DNA of 64,000 nt from an uncultured Clostridia bacterium (GTDB lineage: Bacteria > Bacillota > Clostridia > TANB77 > CAG-508), in the NCBI GenBank assembly GCA_948678575.1, contig CAPPGO010000008.1, positions 1-64,000 on the forward strand, read 5' to 3'. Made by a program: the position numbers and the translations under genes. Position 1 is the first letter of the stretch. Every line of letters begins with the position of its first letter. Below the pieces are notes generated by a model. The model searched no databases and had not been told where the DNA came from. It saw only the letters and a list, made by a program, of their open reading frames with translations. Positions 34,930 to 44,319 of this stretch are shown here, in pieces.

Positions 34930-36063
34930 TTAAAATAATTGTTCTGTTTTCTCTTTAATTTCTTTATCGAAAGCTAATATGTTTTCTACTGAATTTAATT
35001 CTCTTCTTTCATAAGAATTTAACATTTTTTCTATACCTTTTGGAATATCTGTATATTTTATTTTTTTCTCTAAAAACGCATTAACTAAAACTTCATCAGC
35101 AGCATTTAAAATTACTTGATGAGAATGTCCCATTTCAATAGCTTTATATGCCAATCTTAAACAATCAAATTTTTCTAAATTAGGTTTTTCAAATTTCAAA
35201 TCAACTACTTCAAATAAATCTAATTTTTCAATATTGTTTGATAATCTATTAGGAAAATTTAATGCATAAGCAATTGGAATTTGCATAGATTTTGGTCCAA
35301 TATTTGCCATTATAGTTCCATCTTTAAATTGAACCATTGAATGTACTAAACTTTTTCTATGTACTACAACTTCAATTTGATTTGGTTCAACATCGAATAA
35401 CCATTTTGCTTCTATAACTTCAAATCCTTTGTTCATCATTGTAGAAGAATCTATGGTTACTTTTGGTCCCATGCTCCATGTTGGATGATTTAGTGCATCT
35501 TCTACTGTTATAGCATCTGTTATTGGTTTATCAAAAAATGGTCCACCAGATGCAGTTAGTAAAATTTTATCTATTGTATTATTTTCCTCTCCATTCAAAC
35601 ATTGCATTATAGCACTATGTTCACTATCAACTGTTAGCAATTTTGCTTTATTTTCTTTTGCTGTTTTCATTATTAATTCTCCACCAGCAACTAATACTTC
35701 TTTGTTAGCTAATGCCACAGTTTTTCCATTTTTTATCATATTATATGTTGGTTTAAGTCCAGCAATACCAACCAATGCAGAAATTGAAATATCAAAATCT
35801 ACTAATTGTGATATTTCTTCCATTCCATCATCACCGTAAAATACATTTATATTTTTGTATAAAGATTTTAAAGTTTCTGCATTTTTCTTTTCAATAATAT
35901 ATACATTTTTAGGTTTAAATTCATCTATTTGTTTAATTAATTTCTCAATATTTTTACCAGCTACTAATGTTACAACTTCAAACAAATCCCTATTTTCTCT
36001 TATTACATTTAATGTGCTTTCTCCAATAGAACCTGTTGAACCAAAAATTGCAATTTTTTTCAT
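34930..36063 (-). CDS. dxr: 1-deoxy-D-xylulose 5-phosphate reductoisomerase
   Basis: Dxr (377 aa, full length) makes MEP from DXP with NADPH in non-mevalonate isoprenoid synthesis. It is the target of fosmidomycin. The NADPH motif IFGSTGSIGESTL is at residues 5-17. ALANKEVLVAGGELI and TVDSEHSAIMQCL carry the metal and substrate residues. SSTMMNKGFEVIEAKWLF is also present. Other MEP genes and rseP are not adjacent, unlike in many Firmicutes. Confidence 0.96.
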   Translation of the reverse strand: MKKIAIFGSTGSIGESTLNVIRENRDLFEVVTLVAGKNIEKLIKQIDEFKPKNVYIIEKKNAETLKSLYKNINVFYGDDGMEEISQLVDFDISISALVGIAGLKPTYNMIKNGKTVALANKEVLVAGGELIMKTAKENKAKLLTVDSEHSAIMQCLNGEENNTIDKILLTASGGPFFDKPITDAITVEDALNHPTWSMGPKVTIDSSTMMNKGFEVIEAKWLFDVEPNQIEVVVHRKSLVHSMVQFKDGTIMANIGPKSMQIPIAYALNFPNRLSNNIEKLDLFEVVDLKFEKPNLEKFDCLRLAYKAIEMGHSHQVILNAADEVLVNAFLEKKIKYTDIPKGIEKMLNSYERRELNSVENILAFDKEIKEKTEQLF

Positions 36064-36115
36064 TTTAAATACTTCCTTTCATATCCTTCAATGTTAAAAT
36101 TATATTATACTATTT

Positions 36116-37144
36116 CTATAAAAGCAAATATTTTTTTATTAACGCTTTATATTGTTCAACAAGTTTATATAAACTTTCGGTTGTAACATATTCATTAACC
36201 TCATGCGCCGTTACTGGTCCTGCTCCTAATATTATTCTATTATTTTTTAAAAAGCTTGCTTCTGTTATAAAATTACAAGTTTTATTAGAAATTTCACTTG
36301 AATTCAAAAATGGAGATAATCTATTTAATTCTCTAATTTCAGATTGATATTTCTTACCTAACTCTTTAAGCCTAGCCACAATTTTTTCTTCATCATTTTT
36401 ATCAACAGTCCTAAAATCAACTAAAAATTCGGCACTATCTGGAACTGAATTTATTGCACTTCCACCTTCAATTTTTCCAATATTCATGGTTGTATATGGT
36501 ATTTCAAAATTTGAATTATAATTAATCTTTATCTCTTTTTCATAAAACGAATTTAATTCGTTAATAAACGATATTGCACTCATAATAGCATTTTTACCTT
36601 TTTCTGGTGTACTAGAATGAGTTTTTATACCCTTAAATGAAATTTTGTACTCCATTAGACCTTTACTGCCAACTATAATTTCATTATTAGTTGGTTCTCC
36701 AATTATCATTGTTTCTGGGAAATTTTTTTCATAATTTACTACATTTTTTATGCCTTCAAAGCCTATTTCTTCGTCATAAGTACAATATATTTTTATTCCT
36801 TTATTAAATTCTGCAAAATTAATCTGAGATATTGCAGAAATCATTGCAGATATGCCTGATTTCATATCACAAACACCCAAACCATATATTTTATTATCAA
36901 TTTTTGTTAAATTAAATTTTTCATATTGCCAATCATCATTAGCCCCAACTGTATCTGTATGTCCCAAAAAGCCTAATGGTGTTTGAACATTATTAAACAT
37001 AATCAAAAACTTATCTCTTTTTTCCGTTTTAAAACCTAATGATGCTAATGTGTTTTCAATATAGTCTAATATTTTTTTGTTTTCTTTGTCATTAATTGTA
37101 TTACATTTTACTAAATTTTCTAAAACTTCCTCTACATTTAACAT
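36116..37144 (-). CDS. M20-family metallopeptidase / deacylase (ArgE-DapE type)
   Basis: A 342-aa zinc hydrolase. Metal-binding blocks are visible: GHTDTV near residue 77, GVCDMKSG near 105, TYDEEIGFEG near 138, and a late AHEVNEY. A dimerisation (lid) domain lies between about residues 165 and 275. Family members hydrolyse acetylornithine, succinyl-DAP or dipeptides. It is 12 nt after a GNAT gene and shares that gene's attenuated leader, so the two products may act on the same amino-acid pathway. Confidence 0.86.
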   Translation of the reverse strand: MLNVEEVLENLVKCNTINDKENKKILDYIENTLASLGFKTEKRDKFLIMFNNVQTPLGFLGHTDTVGANDDWQYEKFNLTKIDNKIYGLGVCDMKSGISAMISAISQINFAEFNKGIKIYCTYDEEIGFEGIKNVVNYEKNFPETMIIGEPTNNEIIVGSKGLMEYKISFKGIKTHSSTPEKGKNAIMSAISFINELNSFYEKEIKINYNSNFEIPYTTMNIGKIEGGSAINSVPDSAEFLVDFRTVDKNDEEKIVARLKELGKKYQSEIRELNRLSPFLNSSEISNKTCNFITEASFLKNNRIILGAGPVTAHEVNEYVTTESLYKLVEQYKALIKKYLLL

Positions 37145-37155
37145 ATTAACCTCCT

Positions 37156-37740
37156 CTAAATTAATTCTCGTTCTTTATCCGTATTTGGCTTTATCATTCG
37201 CATTCCTTGTTGTAAACTATCTCGATTTAAAGATTTCAAATCAATTTCCAAAAATATATTTTTCATTGTTTCAACTGTGCCATTCATTCTTTCTCTTTCA
37301 ACATTTTGAAAAGCATCTGGAATTTGTTTAAAGCCAATTCTTCTAGCAATATTGTATGACATAGAACCATTTTCCAAAGTTCTCATATATAATCTTTCAT
37401 ATCCCAAAGCTCTTGATTGCATAACTCCATATATCATAAGTTGATTTCCCAAACCTAATCTTCTATAATCATCCAAAACTGCAATATCTGCTAAATACAT
37501 AACTTTTTCATCTTGAAATTTAACTGGTTGATCTGCTTTTGCACCTCTTTCCAATACTATCATTCCAATACATTTTTCATCTGCAAATGCACCATAAATA
37601 TATCCTTTCTGTTGATATTCTTTGAAAATTTCTTCTAACTCTTCTTCTGTATATTTTTCATTATAAGGTGGTCCTGAAAACACCCTATATACATTTTTAA
37701 AATCTTCTAATTTTTTAAGTTCTGTAATTTGATTATTCAT
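37156..37740 (-). CDS. GNAT-family N-acetyltransferase
   Basis: I start this 194-aa protein at 37740, where AGGAGGAG precedes ATG; the longer frame upstream begins inside the terminator T run. The GNAT acetyl-CoA motif is DIAVLDDYRRLGLGNQLMIYG, with RRLGLG as the pyrophosphate loop. The substrate is unknown. It is the first gene after a leader with an 18-codon peptide and an intrinsic terminator, so expression appears to depend on antitermination. Confidence 0.84.
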   Translation of the reverse strand: MNNQITELKKLEDFKNVYRVFSGPPYNEKYTEEELEEIFKEYQQKGYIYGAFADEKCIGMIVLERGAKADQPVKFQDEKVMYLADIAVLDDYRRLGLGNQLMIYGVMQSRALGYERLYMRTLENGSMSYNIARRIGFKQIPDAFQNVERERMNGTVETMKNIFLEIDLKSLNRDSLQQGMRMIKPNTDKERELI

Positions 37741-37784
37741 ATTTTCTCCTCCTATTATTAAATTTAAAAGCCAAAATAAGTATG

Positions 37785-37824
37785 AAAAAAAAACCATATG
37801 TAGAATTTATATTTTCCTACATAT
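37785..37824 (-). terminator. Attenuator terminator ahead of the GNAT-M20 operon
   Basis: On the minus strand ATATGTAG and CTACATAT form an 8-bp stem followed by GG and nine T. It lies between a strong promoter and the GNAT start. Its 5' arm, CTATATGTAGG, can pair alternatively with CCTACGATAG at 37860-37869. Confidence 0.75.
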
Positions 37825-37913
37825 AGTCCTTTAACATATCTATAATAAATATTTTTAAACTATCGTAGGCACAAGATTTTTAGCCTGTACCTACGCATTT
37901 TTTTAAATACGAG

Positions 37914-37970
37914 TTACAAGCTCCTACGATGATGATGTAATTTATTGTTTAAAAACATTTTTAATTCCAT
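37914..37970 (-). CDS. Candidate leader peptide of an attenuator
   Basis: An 18-residue frame, MELKMFLNNKLHHHRRSL, with GAGG five bases ahead of its ATG, about 30 nt into the leader transcript. The run of three His and two Arg codons coincides with the sequence ATCGTAGG, which pairs with CCTACGAT further on. Ribosome stalling at these codons would change which hairpins form before the terminator at 37785-37824. Experimental proof is lacking. Confidence 0.55.
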   Translation of the reverse strand: MELKMFLNNKLHHHRRSL

Positions 37971-37997
37971 TTTTGCCTCTTTTCTTATATATTGATT

Positions 37998-38026
37998 ATT
38001 GTAACAGAATATTGCGCTTTTGTCAA
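37998..38026 (-). promoter_or_regulatory. Promoter of the GNAT-M20 leader
   Basis: TTGACA (38021-38026) and TACAAT (37998-38003) on the minus strand are 17 nt apart, nearly the consensus. Transcription would start about 25 nt before the leader peptide ATG. Confidence 0.8.
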
Positions 38027-38057
38027 TAAAATTATGTAAATTAGTATAATTCATTAA

Positions 38058-38612
38058 TTACAAATAATTTACTATATCCTCAAAAGTATCATATCCACTT
38101 TCACTATTAATATGTCCTGCATTAGGTATAAATACTTGTTCAGTTGCAACTTTATTTGCAAAATCTTTTTCAACTTCGTATTTTACATAAGGATCATTAT
38201 CTGAGTAAAAACAAATAATCTCATCAGCATATTGCTTTACATCTTCTAAGTTATCAAAATACATTGAATTATTAACTACATCATATTCTTCGTTTATACC
38301 TAAATAGTTATTGAATCCACATACAAAAATTAATTTCTTAACTTTTATTTTGTTTTCAGTTAAAAATTTTGATATAAATGCTGGTGCAATACTATGTCCT
38401 ATTATCGTAGTATCTGAATTAATCATACCTAAATCTAAGTAGTATTTTAATAGTTTACTCCAATTTTCATAATTTTGATATCCAACTCCGCTTGGAAAAT
38501 CTGGAACATATACTTGTTTTCCTTCATCCTCTATAAAATCATGTAGCCAGCCTAACCAATTTGAATATGGGCTACTAAATGAGCCATGTATTATAAAATA
38601 ATTTCCGTTCAT
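38058..38612 (-). CDS. RBBP9/YdeN-type α/β-hydrolase
   Basis: A 184-aa serine-hydrolase-like protein. I start it at 38612 because AAAGGAG lies seven bases before that ATG; an 18-residue longer form lacks a site. The nucleophile elbow is IIGHSIAPAF (G-H-S-x-A), the family's first motif is IIHGSFSSPYSNW, and the late His is in NAGHINSESGY. Asp in YSDNDPYV completes a triad. The natural substrate is unknown. Confidence 0.85.
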   Translation of the reverse strand: MNGNYFIIHGSFSSPYSNWLGWLHDFIEDEGKQVYVPDFPSGVGYQNYENWSKLLKYYLDLGMINSDTTIIGHSIAPAFISKFLTENKIKVKKLIFVCGFNNYLGINEEYDVVNNSMYFDNLEDVKQYADEIICFYSDNDPYVKYEVEKDFANKVATEQVFIPNAGHINSESGYDTFEDIVNYL

Positions 38613-38700
38613 AAAAAACTCCTTTTTATATTCTTTAATATTTAATATATCACAAATAAAATTCAAAATAAAGTGCTTTTTTAATCACTCTCATTTTGTT

Positions 38701-39240
38701 TTACAAAACTTTTTTTGCTGGATATATTTCAAATAATCCCAATTTATCAAATGCAACCGTAAAAGGTTCAAAATTTTCTAAAATCATATTTCTCATTTTA
38801 TCTAACTTATCATAATCTTTATCAGAATGAATACTAATATGTGACAAATATGTACTTGGATTAAACTTCTCATTCTTTGTTATTTCATATATTTGACTCT
38901 GGATTTCTTTTAAATTGTCTGTTGTTTTAAAAGAAAAATACATATTGAAACTATTATCATTTCCTTGCTTTATTTTTACATCTTCAACTAATATTTCAAT
39001 TCTTTTCATATTAATTGTATTAAAAGCATTGATAGCTTCTTCTTTATTTTCTTCATCCCAATATGATATTGTAAAATGATATGGTAAAGTATCTGCATCT
39101 TCTCTATTTTCAACAGTGTATGGCTCTTTTAAATATGGAACCTTACATAAACTATAATTGTCTAATACTGATAAAACATTTTTTATTTTATCCAAACTTG
39201 TTTCATCAAATATTGTAATACATGTCAATCTCTTTTTCAT
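38701..39240 (-). CDS. 2H-phosphoesterase (2'-5' RNA ligase / cyclic phosphodiesterase family)
   Basis: A 179-aa protein with the two catalytic His motifs of the 2H family: HFTISYW near residue 56 and HISIHSD near 136, spaced as usual. Family members open 2',3'-cyclic phosphates on RNA ends or small nucleotides. It sits in a run of small nucleotide- and metabolite-processing genes. The true substrate cannot be inferred. Confidence 0.8.
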   Translation of the reverse strand: MKKRLTCITIFDETSLDKIKNVLSVLDNYSLCKVPYLKEPYTVENREDADTLPYHFTISYWDEENKEEAINAFNTINMKRIEILVEDVKIKQGNDNSFNMYFSFKTTDNLKEIQSQIYEITKNEKFNPSTYLSHISIHSDKDYDKLDKMRNMILENFEPFTVAFDKLGLFEIYPAKKVL

Positions 39241-39249
39241 TGATACCCC

Positions 39250-39915
39250 TTATTCTATTTCAATACTTTCATCATTTTCTAATATTTCATATTCTACTTC
39301 ATATTTTTCAAACATTTCTTTTATAAATTCAAAATCTGGTGGAAATGCTGGATTATCCATATGAATTGGTATAGTTAGCGTTGCTCCAATCTCTTTTGCA
39401 TATAAAGCTGCTTCAAAAGCTGACATAGTTAAGCCATGTCCTGTTACTGGAATACACAAAATATCTGCTTTATATTCATTTTTAAAGCAAATTGAATCAC
39501 TTGTTGAATATAATCTATTTTCTCCATCATCAATTATATATCCTACATTCTCATTTATCTCTTTTGCACCTTTTAATAATGGTTGGTAACCATGTATTGC
39601 ATGTACAACCTCTATTTTTATGCTGTCTAATTGAATGATATCATTTTCTTTTATAATATTTATGTTTAGATTTTTATTTGCATCTTGAACTTCCTGTGTA
39701 GAATATATTTTTATATTCTTATCTAGGTTTTCCAATATTTCTGTATTACAATGATCTGGATGTTTATGTGTTATTAAAATTATATCTACATTATTCCAAA
39801 TATCAAAATATTCTTCTTTATACTTCAAGTTTCCTGGATCTATTAATATTCTTTTATCCTTAGTTTCTATTAACAAACATGATTGTGGAAATTTTGTAAT
39901 TTTCATAATTATCAT
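39250..39915 (-). CDS. Metallo-β-lactamase-fold hydrolase (UlaG-like)
   Basis: A 221-aa MBL-fold protein. The metal motif is THKHPDHCN near residue 54 (HxHxDH with the first His conserved). LLIDPG-type strand residues precede it, and VTGHGLTMS and PIHMDN give later ligands. It resembles the stand-alone UlaG/YtkL group of predicted metal-dependent hydrolases. It lies 9 nt before the 2H-phosphoesterase gene. Confidence 0.84.
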   Translation of the reverse strand: MIIMKITKFPQSCLLIETKDKRILIDPGNLKYKEEYFDIWNNVDIILITHKHPDHCNTEILENLDKNIKIYSTQEVQDANKNLNINIIKENDIIQLDSIKIEVVHAIHGYQPLLKGAKEINENVGYIIDDGENRLYSTSDSICFKNEYKADILCIPVTGHGLTMSAFEAALYAKEIGATLTIPIHMDNPAFPPDFEFIKEMFEKYEVEYEILENDESIEIE

Positions 39916-39927
39916 ACCTTTCTCTTT

Positions 39928-40672
39928 TTAATTTAATATTGAACCGCCAGTAACATTAATGTTTTCTCCATTTATATAACTTGCATTATCTGATAATAAA
40001 AATAATACTGCATTTGCTATATCTATTGGTTCTCCTAATCTTTTTAGTGGATTACTTTTCTTCTGTTCTATAATTTCTTGCTCAGACCATCCTTTAAGTG
40101 CTAGTGGTGTTACTGTTAAACTTGGACTAACTGCATTAACTCTTATTGAATATTTTGAAAGCTCTAATGCACTTGCTCCGAGTAAAATTAATAATTCCTG
40201 CCTCTGCTGAACAATATGCACTTGACTCTACACATGGTCTTGTACCTAATCTAGATGCTATATTTACAATACTTGGAGTTTTGCTATTTTTTAGAAGTGG
40301 TATTGCGTGTTTAGTACATATTACTTTTCCTATTAAATTTACATTTAATACCTTTTTAAAGTCCTCTATATTAAAATTTTCTATATAACTATCTATATTA
40401 GTTCCAGCATTATTAACTAAATAATCTAAATTTTCTATTTTTTCAAACATTTTAATAACTTCATCTTCATTAGAAACATCAGCCTTTATAAACATAACAT
40501 TTTCCTTATATTCTGCCAATTCTTTTCTAGTTTGTTCGTAATTTTCTTCATTATGAGCATAATTTATTATAACTTTTGCACCATGTATAAGTAATTGTTT
40601 TGATATTTCCTTCCCAATGCCTGATGTTCCACCTGTTACTAACGCTATTTTATTATTAAAATTATAATTCAT
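39928..40672 (-). CDS. Short-chain dehydrogenase/reductase, interrupted by one CGG-linked +1 shift
   Basis: An SDR (FabG-like) oxidoreductase of about 247 aa. The first part has VTGGTSGIGKEIS, NNAG, and an active-site Ser/Tyr region with IVNIASRLGTRPCVESSAYCSAEAG. After NFT the frame is lost at an in-frame CGG (40178-40180). Skipping one base gives ASALELSKYSIRVNAVSPS and a normal C-terminus with YINGENINVTGG. Apart from this one base the gene is undamaged. The substrate is unknown. Confidence 0.82.
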
Positions 40673-40683
40673 ATATTGACTCC

Positions 40684-41205
40684 TTATTTTGATAGATAAT
40701 TGTATTTTTTACTTACAATTTTATATAATTCCTTAGCTCCATTACTTAATTCATTTTCATTTACTTCACCAATCTTATATCTTTCATAAGCCAAGCACTT
40801 ATTAGGTTCAGCTATTTGCAATTCTCCATTCTTTAAACTTCCTTTATATACGAGATATATCCAGTTTTGTTTTCTTTTATACCTATCATCAAAAGTTGTT
40901 GCATAAGTTCCTATAATAAACTCTTCTATTTCTATGTCTGCCTTTGTGCCAACCTCTTCTGCTATTTCTCTTTTTAATGCAGTTTTGAAATCAATATCAG
41001 TTTCTTTAACTCTTCCACCTATTGTTTCTAATTTTAATCTTTCATCTCTACATCCAGGACCTCTTCTTTGAAAAATTATTTTATTTTCATTATCAAAAGC
41101 ATACACTATAACTGCAACTTCATAATCTTTCGATATCTCTTTATTGTCTTTTAGAAATTCTTTCAATTCTACCATATTTTTTACTTCTTGTGTAAATAAT
41201 TCCAT
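40684..41205 (-). CDS. NUDIX hydrolase
   Basis: A 173-aa protein. The start at 41205 has AAGGAG seven bases ahead, so the nine extra upstream codons are unlikely to be used. A NUDIX box GGRVKETDIDFKTALKREIAEEVG is present, with REIAEEVG as the core. FQRRGPGCRDERLKLETIGG suggests hydrolysis of a nucleotide or alcohol-diphosphate. Unrelated in sequence to the NUDIX protein at 33 kb. Confidence 0.82.
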   Translation of the reverse strand: MELFTQEVKNMVELKEFLKDNKEISKDYEVAVIVYAFDNENKIIFQRRGPGCRDERLKLETIGGRVKETDIDFKTALKREIAEEVGTKADIEIEEFIIGTYATTFDDRYKRKQNWIYLVYKGSLKNGELQIAEPNKCLAYERYKIGEVNENELSNGAKELYKIVSKKYNYLSK

Positions 41206-41246
41206 TCTATATCTCCTTACAAGTCTGTTCAAATTGATTAACTAAA

Positions 41247-42056
41247 TCATTTTTTTAAATAATAATATACTACACACAAATCTTTAAATCCAAATTTTCT
41301 ATACATTTTACTAGGATAGAATCCTTGCTCTGTTTGTAAATATGCAGTATTAATATTTTTAGATTTGCACATTTGTAATTGCTGCTTTAAAACTTCTTTT
41401 CCAATACCTTTATTTCTGTAATCTTCTTTTAATGCTAAACTATAAATTCCATAAATTTTATTATTATAAGTGCTTTGTGTTGTTCCAACTACTTTTCCAT
41501 TTACTTTTATATAATAAAATTCATTTTCTATATCATTATAAATATTTTTATAATTCATATAGCCTTGTCTATATCCTTCATCTAAATCTCCATAAGGATC
41601 ATTTTCATCGTCTGTTTGGTAACAACTCATTACACAATTAGCATATTCCTTCATATCAGATGCTAATTCCAATTCTACATCTAAATTGCAATTTGTTTCT
41701 ATATTATCTAATTTAGCAAAATCATTATATATTTGCCATACTTCTGTCGAAACTAATTTATATTTATCTGTTACAAAATATTTTTCTCTATTATTATATA
41801 ATTCTTCCATAAATGGAATCAAATACACAGCAGTACTTCTATTTATATCATTAAATACTTTATCTGCTTCATCAATGTTTTTTTCAAATTCTTTTTGATT
41901 TTTAACATCAAAATTCGAAATAAAATTACTATAACAATCCATTATATTTTTGTTATAAGTAATTTCATAATTGTTTTTACGAATAACATCAAAATCTAAT
42001 CCTTCAAATCCTTTTATATGCAAATTATATATATCTTTAATTAATTCTATATCCAT
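41247..42056 (-). CDS. GNAT-family acetyltransferase, two-domain
   Basis: A 269-aa protein whose C-terminal third is a GNAT domain with SLALKEDYRRNKGIGKEVLKQ; here RRNKGIG is the acetyl-CoA loop. The N-terminal 140 residues are helical and not recognised. The substrate is unknown. Confidence 0.78.
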   Translation of the reverse strand: MDIELIKDIYNLHIKGFEGLDFDVIRKNNYEITYNKNIMDCYSNFISNFDVKNQKEFEKNIDEADKVFNDINRSTAVYLIPFMEELYNNREKYFVTDKYKLVSTEVWQIYNDFAKLDNIETNCNLDVELELASDMKEYANCVMSCYQTDDENDPYGDLDEGYRQGYMNYKNIYNDIENEFYYIKVNGKVVGTTQSTYNNKIYGIYSLALKEDYRNKGIGKEVLKQQLQMCKSKNINTAYLQTEQGFYPSKMYRKFGFKDLCVVYYYLKK

Positions 42057-42092
42057 CTATTTTTTCCCTTCTAATGGAATGTTTTATAAATA

Positions 42093-42620
42093 CTATTTCA
42101 ATACACTATAATGTACTTGTACTATATCGTCTTGCTCTTTTACTACTTTTTCTAATTTTAATTTATTTTCGAAATAATTGCCCTTAAATAATGGAATCCC
42201 CTTATTTAATACAAATGGATTATAATTCAAAATTACATTATCTACTATGCCTTTTTCCATAAAAGCATTATTAACAGTTGCACCACCTGAAATAAACAAT
42301 TTTTCATATTTCATTTTTCCACATACTTGAAGACAATCTTCTATTGAACTACAATATGTAAGATTTGCAAAATTATTTTTAGGTTTAATATCTTTGCTCA
42401 AAATAATAAGGTTTATATCTTTTAAATCCTTTAAGTATTCGTCTCCCCAAGATATTATATTTTCCCAAGTTTTTCTACCCCATATAAGTACATCATACTC
42501 TTTTAAGAATTCAAGCATTATCTCCCATCCTCTATTAGATAGAAAATCTTCATTTCCATCTTCTGTGGCAATTAGTCCATTGATAGAGCATGCCATTTCA
42601 ACTGTTATTTTTCTCATCAT
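42093..42620 (-). CDS. Dihydrofolate reductase-like / RibD C-terminal-domain protein
   Basis: A 175-aa member of the DHFR/RibD fold. The start MRKITVEMACSINGLIATEDG, the NADPH-binding GRKTWENI and FISGGATVNNAFMEKGIVD fit the YyaP/YwjB-type group. These stand-alone proteins are probably NADPH reductases of unknown substrate and not true dihydrofolate reductases. It starts with two adjacent ATG codons. Confidence 0.82.
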   Translation of the reverse strand: MMRKITVEMACSINGLIATEDGNEDFLSNRGWEIMLEFLKEYDVLIWGRKTWENIISWGDEYLKDLKDINLIILSKDIKPKNNFANLTYCSSIEDCLQVCGKMKYEKLFISGGATVNNAFMEKGIVDNVILNYNPFVLNKGIPLFKGNYFENKLKLEKVVKEQDDIVQVHYSVLK

Positions 42621-42633
42621 TTTCTCCTATAAA

Positions 42634-43047
42634 TTAAAATAATATCATTCCTGCACCTAATTCTTCATTTGGTCTTGATACAAAACCGAATTTTTCATAA
42701 AAAGCTTCTTTTCCTTTACTTGCACCTAAATATGTTCTGATATTTGGATTTACTTTTTTATATTCTTTTATTTTCTCTAACAAATTCTCCATTATACCAG
42801 TTCCTATTTTCTTGCCTTGATATTCTTGGATCGCCATAATATCTTGAATATATAAGAAAATTGTTTTATCACCTATAATTCTGCCATAACCTATTAATTT
42901 ATCGTCAGCATATACACATAATGAATATAATGTATTTTTTAAAGCTTCTTTTACAATTTCTTCATTTCTAGTTCCCCAACCTACACTATTAGTCAATTCA
43001 TTATATTCTCTTGCTTCTGGTACTTTATTTATATATTTTATTTGCAT
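42634..43047 (-). CDS. GNAT-family acetyltransferase
   Basis: A 137-aa GNAT protein. The acetyl-CoA motif is IMAIQEYQGKKIGTGIMENLL, with QGKKIG as the loop, and the ending EAFYEKFGFVSRPNEELGAG is typical of small amino-group acetyltransferases. It shares the operon with the DHFR-like protein, 13 nt apart. Confidence 0.86.
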   Translation of the reverse strand: MQIKYINKVPEAREYNELTNSVGWGTRNEEIVKEALKNTLYSLCVYADDKLIGYGRIIGDKTIFLYIQDIMAIQEYQGKKIGTGIMENLLEKIKEYKKVNPNIRTYLGASKGKEAFYEKFGFVSRPNEELGAGMILF

Positions 43048-43072
43048 TTTTTCCTCATTTCTATAATGATTT

Positions 43073-43930
43073 TTACATTTTTATTAAAATAATACTTATA
43101 ATTATTAAAATTGCTGATATAATTTTTCTCAACAAATTATCTTTTTCGTTTAAGAATATATATCCTATAATTACATTCAATATTACTGTCAAAGCACATA
43201 GTGGTGCAACAATTGTTACATTTCCTAATTGATATGCTCTCAATTGCACAACAATCATTAATCCCCAAGATATAGCTGTTATGGCAATTGCTTTTTTATT
43301 TCCATTTACTAATTCTTCTTTTATTTCAGATGGTTTTATTCTTTCAGCAATCATTATTAACAATGCAGGTATAATTAATGTTAATGCCACATAAAATGGC
43401 AAATTAAAATTGTCTGATATATTTACATCTAAAAATAATGCAATTGTAAATGTTATATTCGCTAATATTCCTAATCCTATATATTTATTAAATTCAAATT
43501 TTCCTTTTTTATAAAATATTAATATATTACTAAATATAATAAGCATTGCACCAATAAACTTATTTAAAATAAATTCCTCTTTAAAAAATATTAAACCTGC
43601 AAATATCATAAAAGTCGTAGATAATTGTTTAAGCATACTGAATGTTGATGCTTCGATTCCACTTCTTACTGTTGTATTAATTCTATCTGTTATGGCATAA
43701 AAAATAATTGATAAACCGAGCATGATATATACATTTATATCTGTTGGAAACTTAAACTCAAAAAAGGGACATAAAATTAATGCTGTTATTCCAGCCATCA
43801 TCTGTAATAAAATTGTTAAAGCTCCTGCCTTTTTTAATGTTTTTGTTGTAACCTTGAAAAATTGTGTAAATGCTGTCGCTAAAATTAAATATAGCATAAC
43901 ATATACTAACCAATTATTTAAAATATCCAT
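43073..43930 (-). CDS. EamA/DMT-family membrane transporter
   Basis: A 285-aa protein with about ten hydrophobic helices in two similar halves, the layout of drug/metabolite transporters. The second half ends with ALTVILNVIIGYIFLNEKDNL, a typical EamA ending. Substrates of this family range from amino acids to drugs. It lies 25 nt before the GNAT gene. Confidence 0.83.
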   Translation of the reverse strand: MDILNNWLVYVMLYLILATAFTQFFKVTTKTLKKAGALTILLQMMAGITALILCPFFEFKFPTDINVYIMLGLSIIFYAITDRINTTVRSGIEASTFSMLKQLSTTFMIFAGLIFFKEEFILNKFIGAMLIIFSNILIFYKKGKFEFNKYIGLGILANITFTIALFLDVNISDNFNLPFYVALTLIIPALLIMIAERIKPSEIKEELVNGNKKAIAITAISWGLMIVVQLRAYQLGNVTIVAPLCALTVILNVIIGYIFLNEKDNLLRKIISAILIIISIILIKM

Positions 43931-44089
43931 GAATTTCCTCCATAATTTTTTATGTTTCTTTAATTTCTCTTAAACTAATACTAGTCACGCTGAAATCTTA
44001 TCATAAAATAGCAAAAAAATAAAGTATATAACAAATTAAATTATTACATACTTTACATTCTGTCTTTTACTTTAACTATAAATAGTTTA

Positions 44090-44302
44090 TTATTTTTCAA
44101 AGGTAACTACTTTAATATTGCATAATCCTCTTAGTCCCCATTTTCCACGAGTTCTTCCTAAACCTGATTTTTTAACTCCACCAAATGGATTATACGGTGC
44201 AGAATATGCTAAATTTATTTTATCTATAATTTCTTCTTTGGTAGTCTCTTCAACTTCACCTAGGATTTCATTATTACTTGGATTTATAGAAACTAATTTC
44301 AT
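44090..44302 (-). pseudogene. Internally deleted aldehyde dehydrogenase remnant
   Basis: A 70-codon frame joining an aldehyde dehydrogenase N-terminus (MKLVSINPSNNEILGEVEE) to the family's extreme C-terminus (NPFGGVKKSGLGRTRGKWG). The catalytic centre with the Cys and Glu motifs, roughly 380 residues, is missing. The fusion is in frame, as left by a deletion. It is not expected to be active. Confidence 0.85.
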
Positions 44303-44319
44303 ATTTTCTCCTCCTCATT

